From the NCBI RefSeq assembly GCF_003116035.1, contig NZ_LGQW01000015.1, positions 453,146-517,145 of the forward strand: DNA of 64,000 nt, in the 5' to 3' direction. The notes beneath the pieces were generated by a model. The model ran no database searches. It was not told the DNA's origin and was given only the letters and a program-made list of their open reading frames with translations. Source of the stretch: Azospirillum sp. TSH64. GTDB lineage: Bacteria; Pseudomonadota; Alphaproteobacteria; Azospirillales; Azospirillaceae. This document shows, one piece after another, positions 55,659 through 64,000 of this stretch. Both the position numbers and the translations under genes were made by a program. Each line of letters starts with the position of its first letter. Within the stretch, counting starts at the first letter, position 1.

Positions 55659-56662
55659 TGACTCGACCTGCGATGACCGGGCGCCCCAGCCTGTCGGTCC
55701 TGTCCGCTCCCCTCGCCGCCGCCCTGGTCGCCGATGCGGTGCGGTTACGGCTCGGCATCGACCGCGTGGCCGGCGCCACCGTCGTCGATGGCGGGATCGC
55801 CCATCCCGGCGGGCTGGAGGCCGGACGCCGCATCGCCGAGCTGTGCATGGGCGGTCTCGGCCGGGTGACGCTCCAGGCCGACACCCGGTCGGACCGCTGG
55901 CCGTTCCAGGTCGCGGTGCACAGCACCGACCCGGTGCTGGCCTGCCTCGGCAGCCAATATGCCGGCTGGAGCCTGTCGCACAAGGACGAGGGCGGCTCCT
56001 TCTTCGCGCTCGGCTCCGGTCCCGGTCGCGCACTCGCCCGCAAGGAGCCGCTGTTCGACGAGCTGGGCTATGCCGACAGCGGCGACCATGCCGTGCTGGT
56101 GCTGGAAAGCGGCACCGTGCCGCCGGCGCCGCTGGTCGAACGGATCGCAACCGGGTGCGGGGTGGCGGCGGAGCGGCTGACGCTGGTGCTGACGCCGACG
56201 GCCAGCCTCGCCGGCACGGTGCAGATCGTCGCCCGCGTGCTGGAGGTCGCCATGCACAAGGTGCACGCACTGGGCTTCCCGCTGGACCATGTCGCCGACG
56301 GCATCGGCGTCGCCCCGTTGCCGCCACCCGGCAAGGGCTTTGTCGAGGCGATGGGGCGGACCAACGACGCCATCCTGTTCGGCGGCACCGTCCAGCTCTT
56401 CGTCACCGGACCCGACGATGCTGCCGCCGATCTGGCCAAACGCCTGCCCAGCACGGAGTCCCGCGATTACGGCCGCCCTTTCGCCGAGGTGTTCGCGGCG
56501 GTGAACAAGGACTTCTACGCCATCGACCCGCTGCTGTTCGCCCCGGCGCGCGTGGTGGTCACCGCGCTCGACAGCGGCCGCAGCTTTCACGGCGGGCATC
56601 TTGCCTCGGAGATGCTCGACCGGTCCTTCGGCGGGGCGGAGGGTGCGGGAACGGAGCGATGA
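55655..56662 (+). CDS. mch: Methenyltetrahydromethanopterin cyclohydrolase
   Basis: 335 residues, ATG at 55655 overlapping the mtdB stop. Hydrolyses methenyl-H4MPT to formyl-H4MPT, feeding FhcD. Typical segments: GGIAHPGGLEAGRRIAELCM, VHSTDPVLACLGSQYAGWSL, FALGSGPGRALARKEPLF, LTPTASLAGTVQIVARVLEV and ALDSGRSFHGGHL. Length matches archaeal and bacterial Mch. Confidence 0.95.
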   Translation: MMTRPAMTGRPSLSVLSAPLAAALVADAVRLRLGIDRVAGATVVDGGIAHPGGLEAGRRIAELCMGGLGRVTLQADTRSDRWPFQVAVHSTDPVLACLGSQYAGWSLSHKDEGGSFFALGSGPGRALARKEPLFDELGYADSGDHAVLVLESGTVPPAPLVERIATGCGVAAERLTLVLTPTASLAGTVQIVARVLEVAMHKVHALGFPLDHVADGIGVAPLPPPGKGFVEAMGRTNDAILFGGTVQLFVTGPDDAAADLAKRLPSTESRDYGRPFAEVFAAVNKDFYAIDPLLFAPARVVVTALDSGRSFHGGHLASEMLDRSFGGAEGAGTER

Positions 56663-57513
56663 GCGCTGTGGCCGCGGAACTGTTCATGGCCGTTTGCCGG
56701 GCGGAGGTGGTGGCGCTGAAGCCCGGCAACGTCCATGTGCATGCCGCCGGCCATGGCATGACGGTGGAGGACTTCCTGTTGTCGGCGGAAGCCGCGGCGC
56801 CCGAGATCGCCCGCTCCGGTGCCCCGGTCGGGGACCGCATCCTGCGGGCGGTGCAGGCAACCCGCTCGGTGGTTGGGTGCAACACCAACCTGGGTATCCT
56901 GCTGCTCTGCGCCCCGCTGGCCCGCGCCGCCGAGAGTCCAAAAACGCACTCACTGCGCGACAGGCTGTCCAGCGTGCTGGCGGCGCTGACGGTCGAGGAT
57001 GCCGAGGCGGCCTTCGAGGCGATCCGCCTCGCATCGCCCGGCGGGCTCGGTCGTGCCGCGGAGCATGACGTCGCCGGGCCGGCGACGGTGGATCTGCGCA
57101 CAGCCATGGCGGCGGCCCGGTCGCGCGACCGCATCGCCGCCCAATATGCCGACGGCTTCCGGGATGTCTTCGACATCGGCGTCGCCCGCGCCCGGTCGAT
57201 GCCGGACAGCGACGCCGTCACGGTCGCAGAAGCCGTTTATCTGGAGTTCCTGACCGCCTTTCCCGACAGCCATATCCTGCGCAAGCAGGGAGAGGATCGC
57301 GCCACGGCCGTGCTGTCCGAAGCCCGCGAGGTGCGCCGGCAGGTCGCCGCGGCATCCTCGGCGGCCATCCGGCGGGAGCATCTGTTCGTCTTCGATGCGC
57401 ACCTGAAATGGCGGGGCATCAACCCCGGCACCTCCGCCGACCTGACTGTCGCCAGCCTCTTCGCCCATCGTCTGGAGCATGCGCAGGCCGGCTACGAGGG
57501 AGCGCAGTCATGA
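56659..57513 (+). CDS. CitG/MdcB-like triphosphoribosyl-dephospho-CoA synthase family protein
   Basis: 284 residues with ATGA overlap to mch. Family marks are ALKPGNVHVHAAGHGMTVEDF, TRSVVGCNTNLGILLLCAPLA and the C-terminal NPGTSADLTVASLF. Classic members make the prosthetic group of citrate or malonate lyases, but no such lyase is present here. CitG-like genes are found within bacterial H4MPT clusters, so a part in pterin or methanofuran-type cofactor synthesis is more likely. Its precise reaction is unproven. Confidence 0.83.
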   Translation: MSAVAAELFMAVCRAEVVALKPGNVHVHAAGHGMTVEDFLLSAEAAAPEIARSGAPVGDRILRAVQATRSVVGCNTNLGILLLCAPLARAAESPKTHSLRDRLSSVLAALTVEDAEAAFEAIRLASPGGLGRAAEHDVAGPATVDLRTAMAAARSRDRIAAQYADGFRDVFDIGVARARSMPDSDAVTVAEAVYLEFLTAFPDSHILRKQGEDRATAVLSEAREVRRQVAAASSAAIRREHLFVFDAHLKWRGINPGTSADLTVASLFAHRLEHAQAGYEGAQS

Positions 57514-58457
57514 CGACCGCGCTCGATGTCTGCGGCGCGGCTGGACGGGCTGGGCCTGTCGCCGTGGGGGTATTCCTCGTCACGGTGGCTCTGGCAGCAT
57601 CGGCGGAACCGCTGGCCATGACGGAGGTCGCGCCCGGGGTCTTTGTCCACCAGGGGGCCATCGCCGAGCCGGCGCCGGACAACGCTGGCGACACGGCCAA
57701 CATGGGCTTCATCGTCGGCGACAGCTTCGTCGCGGTCATCGACACCGGCGGCACGCCGGAGCTGGGGGTGCGTCTCAGCGAGGCCATTGCGGCGCGGACC
57801 GGCAGGAAACCGGTCATCGTCATCAACACCCACATGCACCCCGACCATGTCTTCGGCAACGCCGCCTTCGCCGGCGTGCCCATCGCCGGCCATGCCAACC
57901 TGCGCGACGCGCTGGCCGCCCGCCAGGAAGTCTACCGTCAACGGCTGACCGAGGAGCTGGGGGCCGGGGCGGCGGCCGGGATCGCCCCGGTCCGGGTCGA
58001 CCGGCCGGTGGCCGAAGAGGTGCGGGTCGACCTGGGCAACCGCATCCTCGTGCTGACCGCCTATCCGACCGCGCACACAAACAACGACTTGACCGTCTTC
58101 GACCGTAAGACGGGGACGCTGTTCACGGGCGACCTGCTGTTCGTCGACCATGTCCCGGCGGTCGACGGCAATGCCATGGGCTGGCTTCGGGTGATCGACC
58201 GGCTGGAGCGGGTGCCGGCGGTGCGTGCCGTCCCCGGCCATGGACCGGCCCGCGTGGCTTGGCCGGGAGCGCTGGATGCCCAGCGGCGCTACCTGACGGT
58301 GCTGGTGGAGGGGGTGCGCCGGGTGTTGAAGGCGGGCGGCGGCATCCAGGACGCCGTCGCCCATGTGGCGGAGGAGGAGCGGGAGCGCTGGCTGTTGTTC
58401 GATGCCTACAACCCGCGCAACGTCACGGCGACCTTCGCCGAACTGGAATGGGAATAG
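57510..58457 (+). CDS. Quinoprotein-associated metallo-beta-lactamase-fold hydrolase (SoxH-like)
   Basis: 315 residues, ATGA overlap with the previous gene, N-terminal hydrophobic signal (VAVGVFLVTVALAASAEP, about residues 17-34). The zinc-binding motif is HMHPDHVFGNAAF, with further ligands in TAHTNNDLTVF and VPGHGP. Related to the zinc hydrolases that co-occur with PQQ-dependent dehydrogenases and SoxYZ-like carriers. Periplasmic by signal. Its substrate is not established in the family. Confidence 0.87.
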   Translation: MTTALDVCGAAGRAGPVAVGVFLVTVALAASAEPLAMTEVAPGVFVHQGAIAEPAPDNAGDTANMGFIVGDSFVAVIDTGGTPELGVRLSEAIAARTGRKPVIVINTHMHPDHVFGNAAFAGVPIAGHANLRDALAARQEVYRQRLTEELGAGAAAGIAPVRVDRPVAEEVRVDLGNRILVLTAYPTAHTNNDLTVFDRKTGTLFTGDLLFVDHVPAVDGNAMGWLRVIDRLERVPAVRAVPGHGPARVAWPGALDAQRRYLTVLVEGVRRVLKAGGGIQDAVAHVAEEERERWLLFDAYNPRNVTATFAELEWE

Positions 58458-58468
58458 GAGCGGGAACG

Positions 58469-59293
58469 ATGATGCGATATCCGCCGATGGGGCTGCTGGC
58501 CGGCCTCCTGATCGTCCTGTCCATGCCGGGTCATGCCGCCACCGATGCGGCGGAGGATGCCGCGCGCTGGGACATGCTGCACGACATGTATTTCAAGGAC
58601 CGCCCGGTCGAGGAGGCCGGCGCCCTCATCCGCATAGAGGCGCCGGCCCGTGCCCATGACGCCGCCCTGGTCCCGGTGCGGATCGAGGTGGAGCCGTCGC
58701 TTCGCCTGAAGTCGCTGTCTCTGCTGGTCGACAAGAACCCGGTGCCGCTGGCCGCCACCTTCCGCTTCGGACCGGCCAGCGCCGGCAGCGGCATCGAGAC
58801 CCGCGTGCGCGTCAACGAATACACCAACATCCATGCTGTGGGCGAGACGGAGGACGGCCGCTTGCTGATGACGGCGGTCTACGTCAAGGCTGCCGGCGGC
58901 TGCTCCGCTCCCGCCGTCAAGGACCCGCAGGAGGCGATGGCGCGTCTCGGCCGCATCAAGGTGAAGCTTCCGGAGACGCTGTCCACCGGCAGCTCCGCCA
59001 CCGCCCAGGTGATGGTCAGCCACCCCAACAGCAGCGGGCTCCAGTTCGATCAGGTCAGCCGCACCTACATCCCCGCCCACTATATCCAGTCGATCGTCAT
59101 CCGCGCCGGCGGCCGGACGGTGCTGGAGGCGGACACCGACATCTCCATCAGCGAGGATCCGAACCTGCGCTTCAGTTTCCTGCCCAGCGCGGGCGGCAGC
59201 CTGGATGTGGTCGCGCAGGACACCAAGGGCGCCACCTTCACCCACAGCGTTTCATTGAGCGCCGGTAACGCCAAGGACGGTCCGGCGTTGTAG
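58469..59293 (+). CDS. Quinoprotein-associated fused SoxYZ-like carrier protein
   Basis: 274 residues from the ATG at 58469 (TAGGAG upstream); signal peptide ends near GHAAT (residues 21-25). The first half resembles SoxY and ends in GGC (Cys145), the swinging-cysteine motif that carries sulfur intermediates in Sox systems. The second half (160-270) resembles SoxZ. Such fusions occur beside PQQ-dependent dehydrogenases. Here it follows the SoxH-like hydrolase by 11 bases. Why a sulfur-type carrier accompanies alcohol oxidation is not known. Confidence 0.86.
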   Translation: MMRYPPMGLLAGLLIVLSMPGHAATDAAEDAARWDMLHDMYFKDRPVEEAGALIRIEAPARAHDAALVPVRIEVEPSLRLKSLSLLVDKNPVPLAATFRFGPASAGSGIETRVRVNEYTNIHAVGETEDGRLLMTAVYVKAAGGCSAPAVKDPQEAMARLGRIKVKLPETLSTGSSATAQVMVSHPNSSGLQFDQVSRTYIPAHYIQSIVIRAGGRTVLEADTDISISEDPNLRFSFLPSAGGSLDVVAQDTKGATFTHSVSLSAGNAKDGPAL

Positions 59294-59300
59294 CCTTCCC

Positions 59301-59645
59301 TCAGAAGCACTGGCGGTCGGCAGCGATCTGGGCCTGGCGGAAGCGGTCCATCAAATCCTTGGCCCATCCGGAGCTGCGGAAGATCCCGGCCCGTTCGCCC
59401 GGCTGGTCGGCCATCACCTTCACCGTCTCGATGGCGGTGTAGTCGTCATAGGTGATGCGGTCGGCGATGGCGTCGATGCTGCACGCGCATTTCTCCATGA
59501 CGATGTGCGACTGCCCGTTCGACGCCATGCAGGCGATCACATAATCGGCCCGCGCCGCCGTGGGATAGTCGTTGGCCGGGCCGGCGGCTGCCGGGGCAGC
59601 CGACAGCAAGGCCGCGGCGAGGATGAACGCGATGCGAACAGGCAT
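59301..59645 (-). CDS. Small secreted Cys-containing protein of unknown function
   Basis: 114 residues from the ATG at 59645, seven bases after AAGGGG. Signal peptide to about residue 21 (LLSAAPAAAG). Four Cys in the mature part (39, 53, 55, 113), with the block MEKCACSIDAIADRITYDDY. I recall similar proteins near PQQ-dependent dehydrogenase genes in methylotrophs, without an assigned function. It converges on the SoxYZ-like gene with a 7-base gap. Confidence 0.7.
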   Translation of the reverse strand: MPVRIAFILAAALLSAAPAAAGPANDYPTAARADYVIACMASNGQSHIVMEKCACSIDAIADRITYDDYTAIETVKVMADQPGERAGIFRSSGWAKDLMDRFRQAQIAADRQCF

Positions 59646-59799
59646 GCCCAAACCCCTTCCATCCCGGTCCATCGGGCTTGCGCCCTTGGGCCCTCGATGA
59701 TTGCCGTATAAACAATCATGGATACGGATGGAATTGGCAGGCTCAAAAGAGGTGGGCCTCTTTCGGGGAGATGCGATGGTATCGCCGGATCCTGTGAGG

Positions 59800-59994
59800 T
59801 CAGATCTGGCGCGGTTCGCACTTCCAGCGGCGCACGGTGTATTTCGGGTGCTGCTCCGCCCATTCGGCGGCGCGGAACAGGCCGGTGCGCGAACAGGCCA
59901 TCACATTGACGAACGGCTCCTGGAACTGCGGGCGTTCGACGGTGCAGCGGTCCGGACTGGAAACAAGGCAAACCACGAAGATCAACTCGATCAT
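59800..59994 (-). CDS. Small hypothetical protein with four cysteines
   Basis: 64 residues from the ATG at 59994 (GGAGTTGTC upstream). Hydrophobic N-terminus MIELIFVVCLV, then Cys17, Cys34 and Cys59, with Cys9 in the hydrophobic part. The tail AAEWAEQHPKYTVRRWKCEP looks like a compact conserved domain. Longer frame upstream is less likely because of this ribosome site. Same orientation as the preceding small protein; function unknown. Confidence 0.55.
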   Translation of the reverse strand: MIELIFVVCLVSSPDRCTVERPQFQEPFVNVMACSRTGLFRAAEWAEQHPKYTVRRWKCEPRQI

Positions 59995-60090
59995 GACAAC
60001 TCCAGCCGTCATGGAGTGGGGGAGCGACCTCGGTTGGGCGCCTCGATCCGGCGGGCGGCCGTCCAGGTTCATGAGCGGGGTTATGTTGCA

Positions 60091-60111
60091 CTGCACACAA
60101 AATCTGTGCAG
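60091..60111. promoter_or_regulatory. 7-bp perfect inverted repeat upstream of tcuAB
   Basis: CTGCACA (60091-60097) and TGTGCAG (60105-60111) around a 7-base spacer. It lies in the roughly 320-base region between the small protein start (59994) and tcuA (60315), otherwise without a gene. It could be an operator for tcuAB; no tcuR-type regulator gene is in the window. Confidence 0.4.
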
Positions 60112-60314
60112 GAGTCAAGCATGGCTTATGGAAAACCAATTTTGCCTTAACAAGGCGGGGAGGCCATCGTCCCGGTGCGGCACCTTGCCAATGGCCGCTG
60201 CGCTGTGTCGCAGGTGCCGCCTCTTCCCCTGCCATGCCGTCCGGGGCTAAAGCCATGCTTTCCAGGCTTCGTCCGGCAGACCGGGGGCGGACCGCCTTCT
60301 GCTGCGACGGATCG

Positions 60315-61685
60315 ATGACCCGCGTTTCGTGCGACTGCGATGTTCTGGTGGTGGGCGGCGGCAACGCGGCGCTCTGCGCCGCAATCGCCGCCCGCCGGGC
60401 CGGGGCTGCGGTCCTGCTGCTGGAGGCTGCACCCAAGTCGCTGCGTGGAGGAAACGCCCGCCACTCCCGCAACATGCGGGTCATGCACGACGCACCGACA
60501 CCGTGGGTGCGGGGGTGCTATCCGGCCGACGATTACCGGGCCGACCTGCAACGGGTGGCCGGGGCTGCCGCAACGTCCGCCGATGGCGGGCTGGCGCGCC
60601 GGTTCATCGACGCCAGTGCCGACATTCTCGATTGGCTGGCCGGCAACGGCGTGCGGTTTCACCGCGGCACCGACGACGTCCTGCCCTACAGCCGCAAGAC
60701 CGCCTTCTTCCTGGGCGGGGGGAAAGCTCTGGTCAACGCGCTCTACGCCACGGCGGAAGCGCTGGGCGTCGTCGTCCGCTACGACAGCGCCGTGCGCGCC
60801 CTGCATCTGCGGGACGGGCCGCCGGCCGTCACCGTCGGCGATGCAGGCATCGCCATCCGGGCAGGAGCGCTCGTTGTCGCCTCCGGCGGGTTCCAGGCCG
60901 ATCCCGGCTGGCTTCGGCGGCAGTGGGGCGGGGCTGCCGGCGCAGTCACGGTCCGCGGCACCCCGCATGCGACGGGCGTCCCGCTGAAGGCACTGCTGGA
61001 GGAGGGGGCGGACCCGGTTGGGGCGGCCGACCGCTGCCATGTGGTGGCCGTGGATGGCCGCGCTCCGCCGTTCGACGGCGGCATCGTCACGCGGCTGGAT
61101 GGCCTTCCCCATGGCATCGTCGTGGACCGGGACGGCCGGCGTTTCGCCGACGAAGGGGCGGTCGTCGGGCCGTCGCGCTACACGGCCTGGGGCGAGCTGG
61201 TGGCCCACTGCCCCGGCGCCGTCGCCTTTTCGGTCTTCGATTCCGCCATTGCCGGGCGGTTCCGGCCCTCCATCTTCCCGGCGATCCAGGCGGACAGCGT
61301 CGGCGGGCTGGCCTCGGCTCTGGGCATCGGTCCGCCGGCGCTGGAGTCCACGGTGGCGGCCTTCAACGCCGCGGTCGCCGGCGGCGGTGCGACGGCGGGC
61401 ATCCATCCGCCGAAGACCCGGCTGGCCGCGCCGGTCACGGTCCCGCCCTTCGGCGCCTACCCGGTGCGGGCCGGCGTCACCTCCACCTGCCTGGGGGTGC
61501 GGGTCGATGGGCTGGCACGCGTGCTGCGGCCGGACGGGACGGCCATCGACGGAGTCCATGCCGCCGGAATCATCATGGCGCCCAACATCCTGGGAACGGG
61601 CTATCTGGCGGGGAGCGCCATGACCATCGGCGCCGTGTTCGGCCGCATCGCCGGTCGGGAGGCGGCGGCTCATGCCCTGCGCTGA
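60315..61685 (+). CDS. tcuA: FAD-dependent tricarballylate dehydrogenase
   Basis: 456 residues from the ATG at 60315, directly before the FAD-binding CDVLVVGGGNAALCAAIAA; ATGs at 60255 and 60234 give longer versions and none has a strong ribosome site. Succinate dehydrogenase/fumarate reductase-type flavoprotein that oxidises tricarballylate to cis-aconitate. Also seen: RGGNARHSRNMRVMH, and GIIMAPNILGTGYLAGSAM near the C-terminus. It overlaps tcuB by 14 bases. Confidence 0.88.
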   Translation: MTRVSCDCDVLVVGGGNAALCAAIAARRAGAAVLLLEAAPKSLRGGNARHSRNMRVMHDAPTPWVRGCYPADDYRADLQRVAGAAATSADGGLARRFIDASADILDWLAGNGVRFHRGTDDVLPYSRKTAFFLGGGKALVNALYATAEALGVVVRYDSAVRALHLRDGPPAVTVGDAGIAIRAGALVVASGGFQADPGWLRRQWGGAAGAVTVRGTPHATGVPLKALLEEGADPVGAADRCHVVAVDGRAPPFDGGIVTRLDGLPHGIVVDRDGRRFADEGAVVGPSRYTAWGELVAHCPGAVAFSVFDSAIAGRFRPSIFPAIQADSVGGLASALGIGPPALESTVAAFNAAVAGGGATAGIHPPKTRLAAPVTVPPFGAYPVRAGVTSTCLGVRVDGLARVLRPDGTAIDGVHAAGIIMAPNILGTGYLAGSAMTIGAVFGRIAGREAAAHALR

Positions 61686-62802
61686 CGATGCGCAGCGGAT
61701 CGCGGCGGAGGCCCGCCGGGCGCTGGACATCTGCAACGCCTGCCGGTTCTGCGACGGCTACTGCGCCGTCTTCCCTGCGCTGAAATCGCGGCGGTCGATG
61801 TCGGTGGAGGATCTGACCTTCCTGTCCAACCTCTGCCACAACTGCCGGTCCTGCTATCATGCCTGCCAATACGCGCCGCCCCACGCTTTCGACCTCAACC
61901 TGCCGAAAAGCCTGAGTCTGGTCCGGCAGCAGTCCTATCGCGACCATGTCTGGCCGCCGCTGCTCAGGGGACGAGTGCCCCATGCGGGATGGTCCGCGGT
62001 TGCCGCCATGGCTGCCGTCGTCCTGTCGGCGGTCGCCCTCGTGGTCGTTCCGGCCCTGCTGTGGGTCCCGCCGGAGACGCTGTTCGCGCGACAATCGGGG
62101 CCGGGCGCCTTCTACCGGCTGGTGCCGTGGAAAATTATCGCCGGTGTCGCCGGGGGGGCGATGCTGTGGTCGCTGATCGCCATCGGCTTCAGTGTCGCAT
62201 CCTTCTGGCGCGGCATGGGACCGGCGCCGGCCGGCGTGCCGCTGTTGCCGGCGCTGCGCGATGCCCTGTCCGACGCCGCCACCTTGCGCAATCTCGGCGG
62301 CGGCGGGGCCGGCTGCAACGACCGGGATGACGGCTTTTCCCAGGCGCGTCGCCGCTTCCACCACGCGCTGTTCTACGGGGTGGCGCTGTGCTTCGCCTCG
62401 ACCGGCGTGGCAACCGTGTACGATCATCTGCTGGGGTGGCCGGCACCGTATCCGCCGGCGAGCCTGCCGGTCCTGTTCGGCAGTCTTGGCGGGGTCGGCA
62501 TGGTGATCGGCACGGCTGGGCTGGCCTTGCTGAAGCTGCGCGCCGATCCCGCGCCTGTGGCGGCGAGCCTTACCGGTGCGGACTGTGCCTTGCTGGCGCT
62601 GCTGTTCCTGGTGGCGGCCAGCGGCCTGGGGCTGATGGCTCTGCGCGAGACGGCGGCGATGGGACCGCTGCTGCTGGTCCATCTCGGCCTCGTCCTCGGC
62701 TGGTTCGCGACGCTGCCCTACAGCAAGTCCCTGCACGCCCCCTTCCGCTTCGCCGCCCTGTTGCGGGCAGCGATGGAGCGGCGGGGCAGGGGCAGGGGCT
62801 GA
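61672..62802 (+). CDS. tcuB: Tricarballylate utilisation 4Fe-4S membrane protein TcuB
   Basis: 376 residues. The N-terminal ferredoxin-like part has two cysteine clusters (CNACRFCDGYC and CHNCRSCYHACQY). Five to six hydrophobic segments follow from about residue 110 on, with His residues that could hold haem. In the known system TcuB re-oxidises the FADH2 of TcuA and passes electrons to the quinone pool. The usual transporter TcuC is not adjacent. Confidence 0.9.
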   Translation: MPCADDAQRIAAEARRALDICNACRFCDGYCAVFPALKSRRSMSVEDLTFLSNLCHNCRSCYHACQYAPPHAFDLNLPKSLSLVRQQSYRDHVWPPLLRGRVPHAGWSAVAAMAAVVLSAVALVVVPALLWVPPETLFARQSGPGAFYRLVPWKIIAGVAGGAMLWSLIAIGFSVASFWRGMGPAPAGVPLLPALRDALSDAATLRNLGGGGAGCNDRDDGFSQARRRFHHALFYGVALCFASTGVATVYDHLLGWPAPYPPASLPVLFGSLGGVGMVIGTAGLALLKLRADPAPVAASLTGADCALLALLFLVAASGLGLMALRETAAMGPLLLVHLGLVLGWFATLPYSKSLHAPFRFAALLRAAMERRGRGRG

Positions 62803-62832
62803 CTTGCCGCTGCCCCACGTCCCGACAGACGG

Positions 62833-64000
62833 TCAGTCGTGCCCCAATTCCCCATCGACCCGGCGCCAGATCCCTTGCGGGTTGCCGTCGCGCAGGGCCT
62901 CCGGCAGCAGCTCTGCCGGGATGTCCTGGTAGCAGACCGGGCGCAGGAAGCGGCGGATCGCCAGCGTGCCGACCGAGGTGCTGCGTGGGTCGGACGTCGC
63001 CGGGAACGGGCCGCCATGCACCATCGCGTGGCAGACCTCCACCCCGGTCGGCCAGCCGTTCGCCAGGATGCGCCCGGCCTTGCGCTCCAGCGTCGGAATC
63101 AGCCCGGCCACCGCGGCCTTGTCTTCCCCGTCCATCTGCAAGGTCGCCGTCAACTGGCCTTCCAGCCTTTCCGCCACCGCCGTCATCGCCGCCACGTCCG
63201 CGCAGCGGATCAGCAGCGAGGCGGCGCCGAACACCTCCTCCTGCAACTCCGTGTCGGCCAGGAAGGCCTCCGCCGTGGTGGTGAAGAAGGCCGCCTGCGC
63301 CTGGTTCGGCCCGCTGCAGGCCAGGCCGCGCGCCAGCGTCGTCACGGCACCGCTGCCGGCCAGCTTGGTGACACCGCTGTCGAAGGCGGCATGGATGCCC
63401 GGGGTCAGCATGGTCGAGGCGGCACTGCCGCCGATGGCCTCCACCGCAGCATCGACGAAGCGGTCGAGGTCCGGCCCGTCCACCGCCAGCAGGATGCCGG
63501 GGTTGGTGCAGAACTGCCCGGCCCCCATGGTCAGCGAGGCGACGAACGCCTTGCCCAGCGCCTCGGCGCGCGAGGCCAGCGCCGCCGGCATCAGGAAGAC
63601 CGGGTTGATGCTGCTCATCTCGGCATAGACCGGGATCGGTTCCGGCCGCTTGGCCGCCACCCCCATCAGCGCCAGCCCGCCGCCGCGCGAGCCGGTGAAG
63701 CCGACTGCCTTGATCCGCGGATCGGCGACCAGCGCCGTGCCGATCTCGTTGCCGGTGCCGAACAGCAGGGAGAAGACGCCTTCGGGCAGGCCGCAGGAGG
63801 CAACCGCCGCCTGGACGGCGCGGCCGACGAGTTCCGAGGTGCCGGGATGGGCGCCGTGGCCCTTGACCACCACCGGGCAGCCGGCGGCAAAGGCGGACGC
63901 GGTGTCGCCGCCGGCCACCGAAAAGGCGAGCGGGAAGTTCGACGCACCGAACACGGCGACCGGCCCGAGCGCGATGTGGCGCTGGCGGATGTCGGCGCGC
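62833..64000 (-). CDS. NADP-type aldehyde dehydrogenase (5' end beyond window)
   Basis: The 3' 389 codons of an aldehyde dehydrogenase of the alpha-ketoglutaric-semialdehyde dehydrogenase-like group. The frame continues through the right edge ([21 protein letters not shown]). Seen: cofactor lysine in [33 protein letters not shown] with the general-base Glu, and catalytic Cys in [10 protein letters not shown]. Converges on tcuB with a 30-base gap. Such enzymes oxidise semialdehydes in sugar-acid or hydroxyproline breakdown. Confidence 0.88.
   Translation of the reverse strand, partial: RADIRQRHIALGPVAVFGASNFPLAFSVAGGDTASAFAAGCPVVVKGHGAHPGTSELVGRAVQAAVASCGLPEGVFSLLFGTGNEIGTALVADPRIKAVGFTGSRGGGLALMGVAAKRPEPIPVYAEMSSINPVFLMPAALASRAEALGKAFVASLTMGAGQFCTNPGILLAVDGPDLDRFVDAAVEAIGGSAASTMLTPGIHAAFDSGVTKLAGSGAVTTLARGLACSGPNQAQAAFFTTTAEAFLADTELQEEVFGAASLLIRCADVAAMTAVAERLEGQLTATLQMDGEDKAAVAGLIPTLERKAGRILANGWPTGVEVCHAMVHGGPFPATSDPRSTSVGTLAIRRFLRPVCYQDIPAELLPEALRDGNPQGIWRRVDGELGHD

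Overview
The window is GC-rich and tightly packed, with many 4-base ATGA stop/start overlaps. Gene content (urea/amide ABC transporter, formamidase, H4MPT-linked C1 genes, several Dpp-type importers, fused signalling proteins) suggests a metabolically versatile alphaproteobacterium. Azospirillum or a close relative is my best guess from gene content alone; no rRNA or other phylogenetic marker is present. I saw no tRNA, rRNA or CRISPR array.

Region 1 (1-11.7 kb) handles short-chain amides and urea. A divergent NCS1-transporter/histidine-kinase fusion, cut by the left edge, faces a urtABCDE-type ABC transporter. Next comes an unusual chemoreceptor-like protein whose C-terminal half is a second copy of the urtA binding protein, then formamidase (fmdA) and an FmdB zinc-ribbon protein. 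A small zinc-ribbon gene and a decayed HTH regulator remnant follow.

Region 2 (12.5-19.2 kb) is a family 2A encapsulin sulfur-storage operon on the minus strand: shell protein, a cysteine desulfurase with a long disordered N-terminal cargo extension, and serine acetyltransferase. A PAS-GGDEF-EAL protein and an XRE-cupin regulator lie on the plus strand.

Region 3 (19.4-45.7 kb) looks like an organosulfur-scavenging island. It has a 7-gene plus-strand operon (Dpp-type importer, AhpD-like protein, aldo/keto reductase), an 11-gene minus-strand operon (binding protein, two flavin monooxygenases, SDR, second Dpp importer, class II aldolase, four-rhodanese protein, ketopantoate-reductase-like protein) and a divergent plus-strand operon (third flavin monooxygenase, orphan binding protein, two SfnB/DszC-like acyl-CoA-dehydrogenase-fold enzymes). 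A 12-bp perfect dyad sits in the divergent promoter region at 39.7 kb. With the encapsulin next door, the inferred logic is uptake of organosulfur compounds, oxidative release of sulfur, cysteine synthesis, and storage of sulfur in a nanocompartment.

Region 4 (45.4-46.6 kb) is an IS6-family insertion bordered by two different truncated genes, with no visible target duplication.

Region 5 (46.6-60 kb) is a tetrahydromethanopterin C1-oxidation cluster: fhcBADC on the minus strand, continuing into PQQ-alcohol-dehydrogenase-associated genes, and on the plus strand beta-RFAP synthase, mtdB, mch, a CitG-like gene and quinoprotein-associated SoxH-like and SoxYZ-like genes. Two small Cys-containing proteins follow.

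Region 6 (60-64 kb) carries tcuA and tcuB (tricarballylate oxidation) and an NADP-type aldehyde dehydrogenase cut by the right edge.
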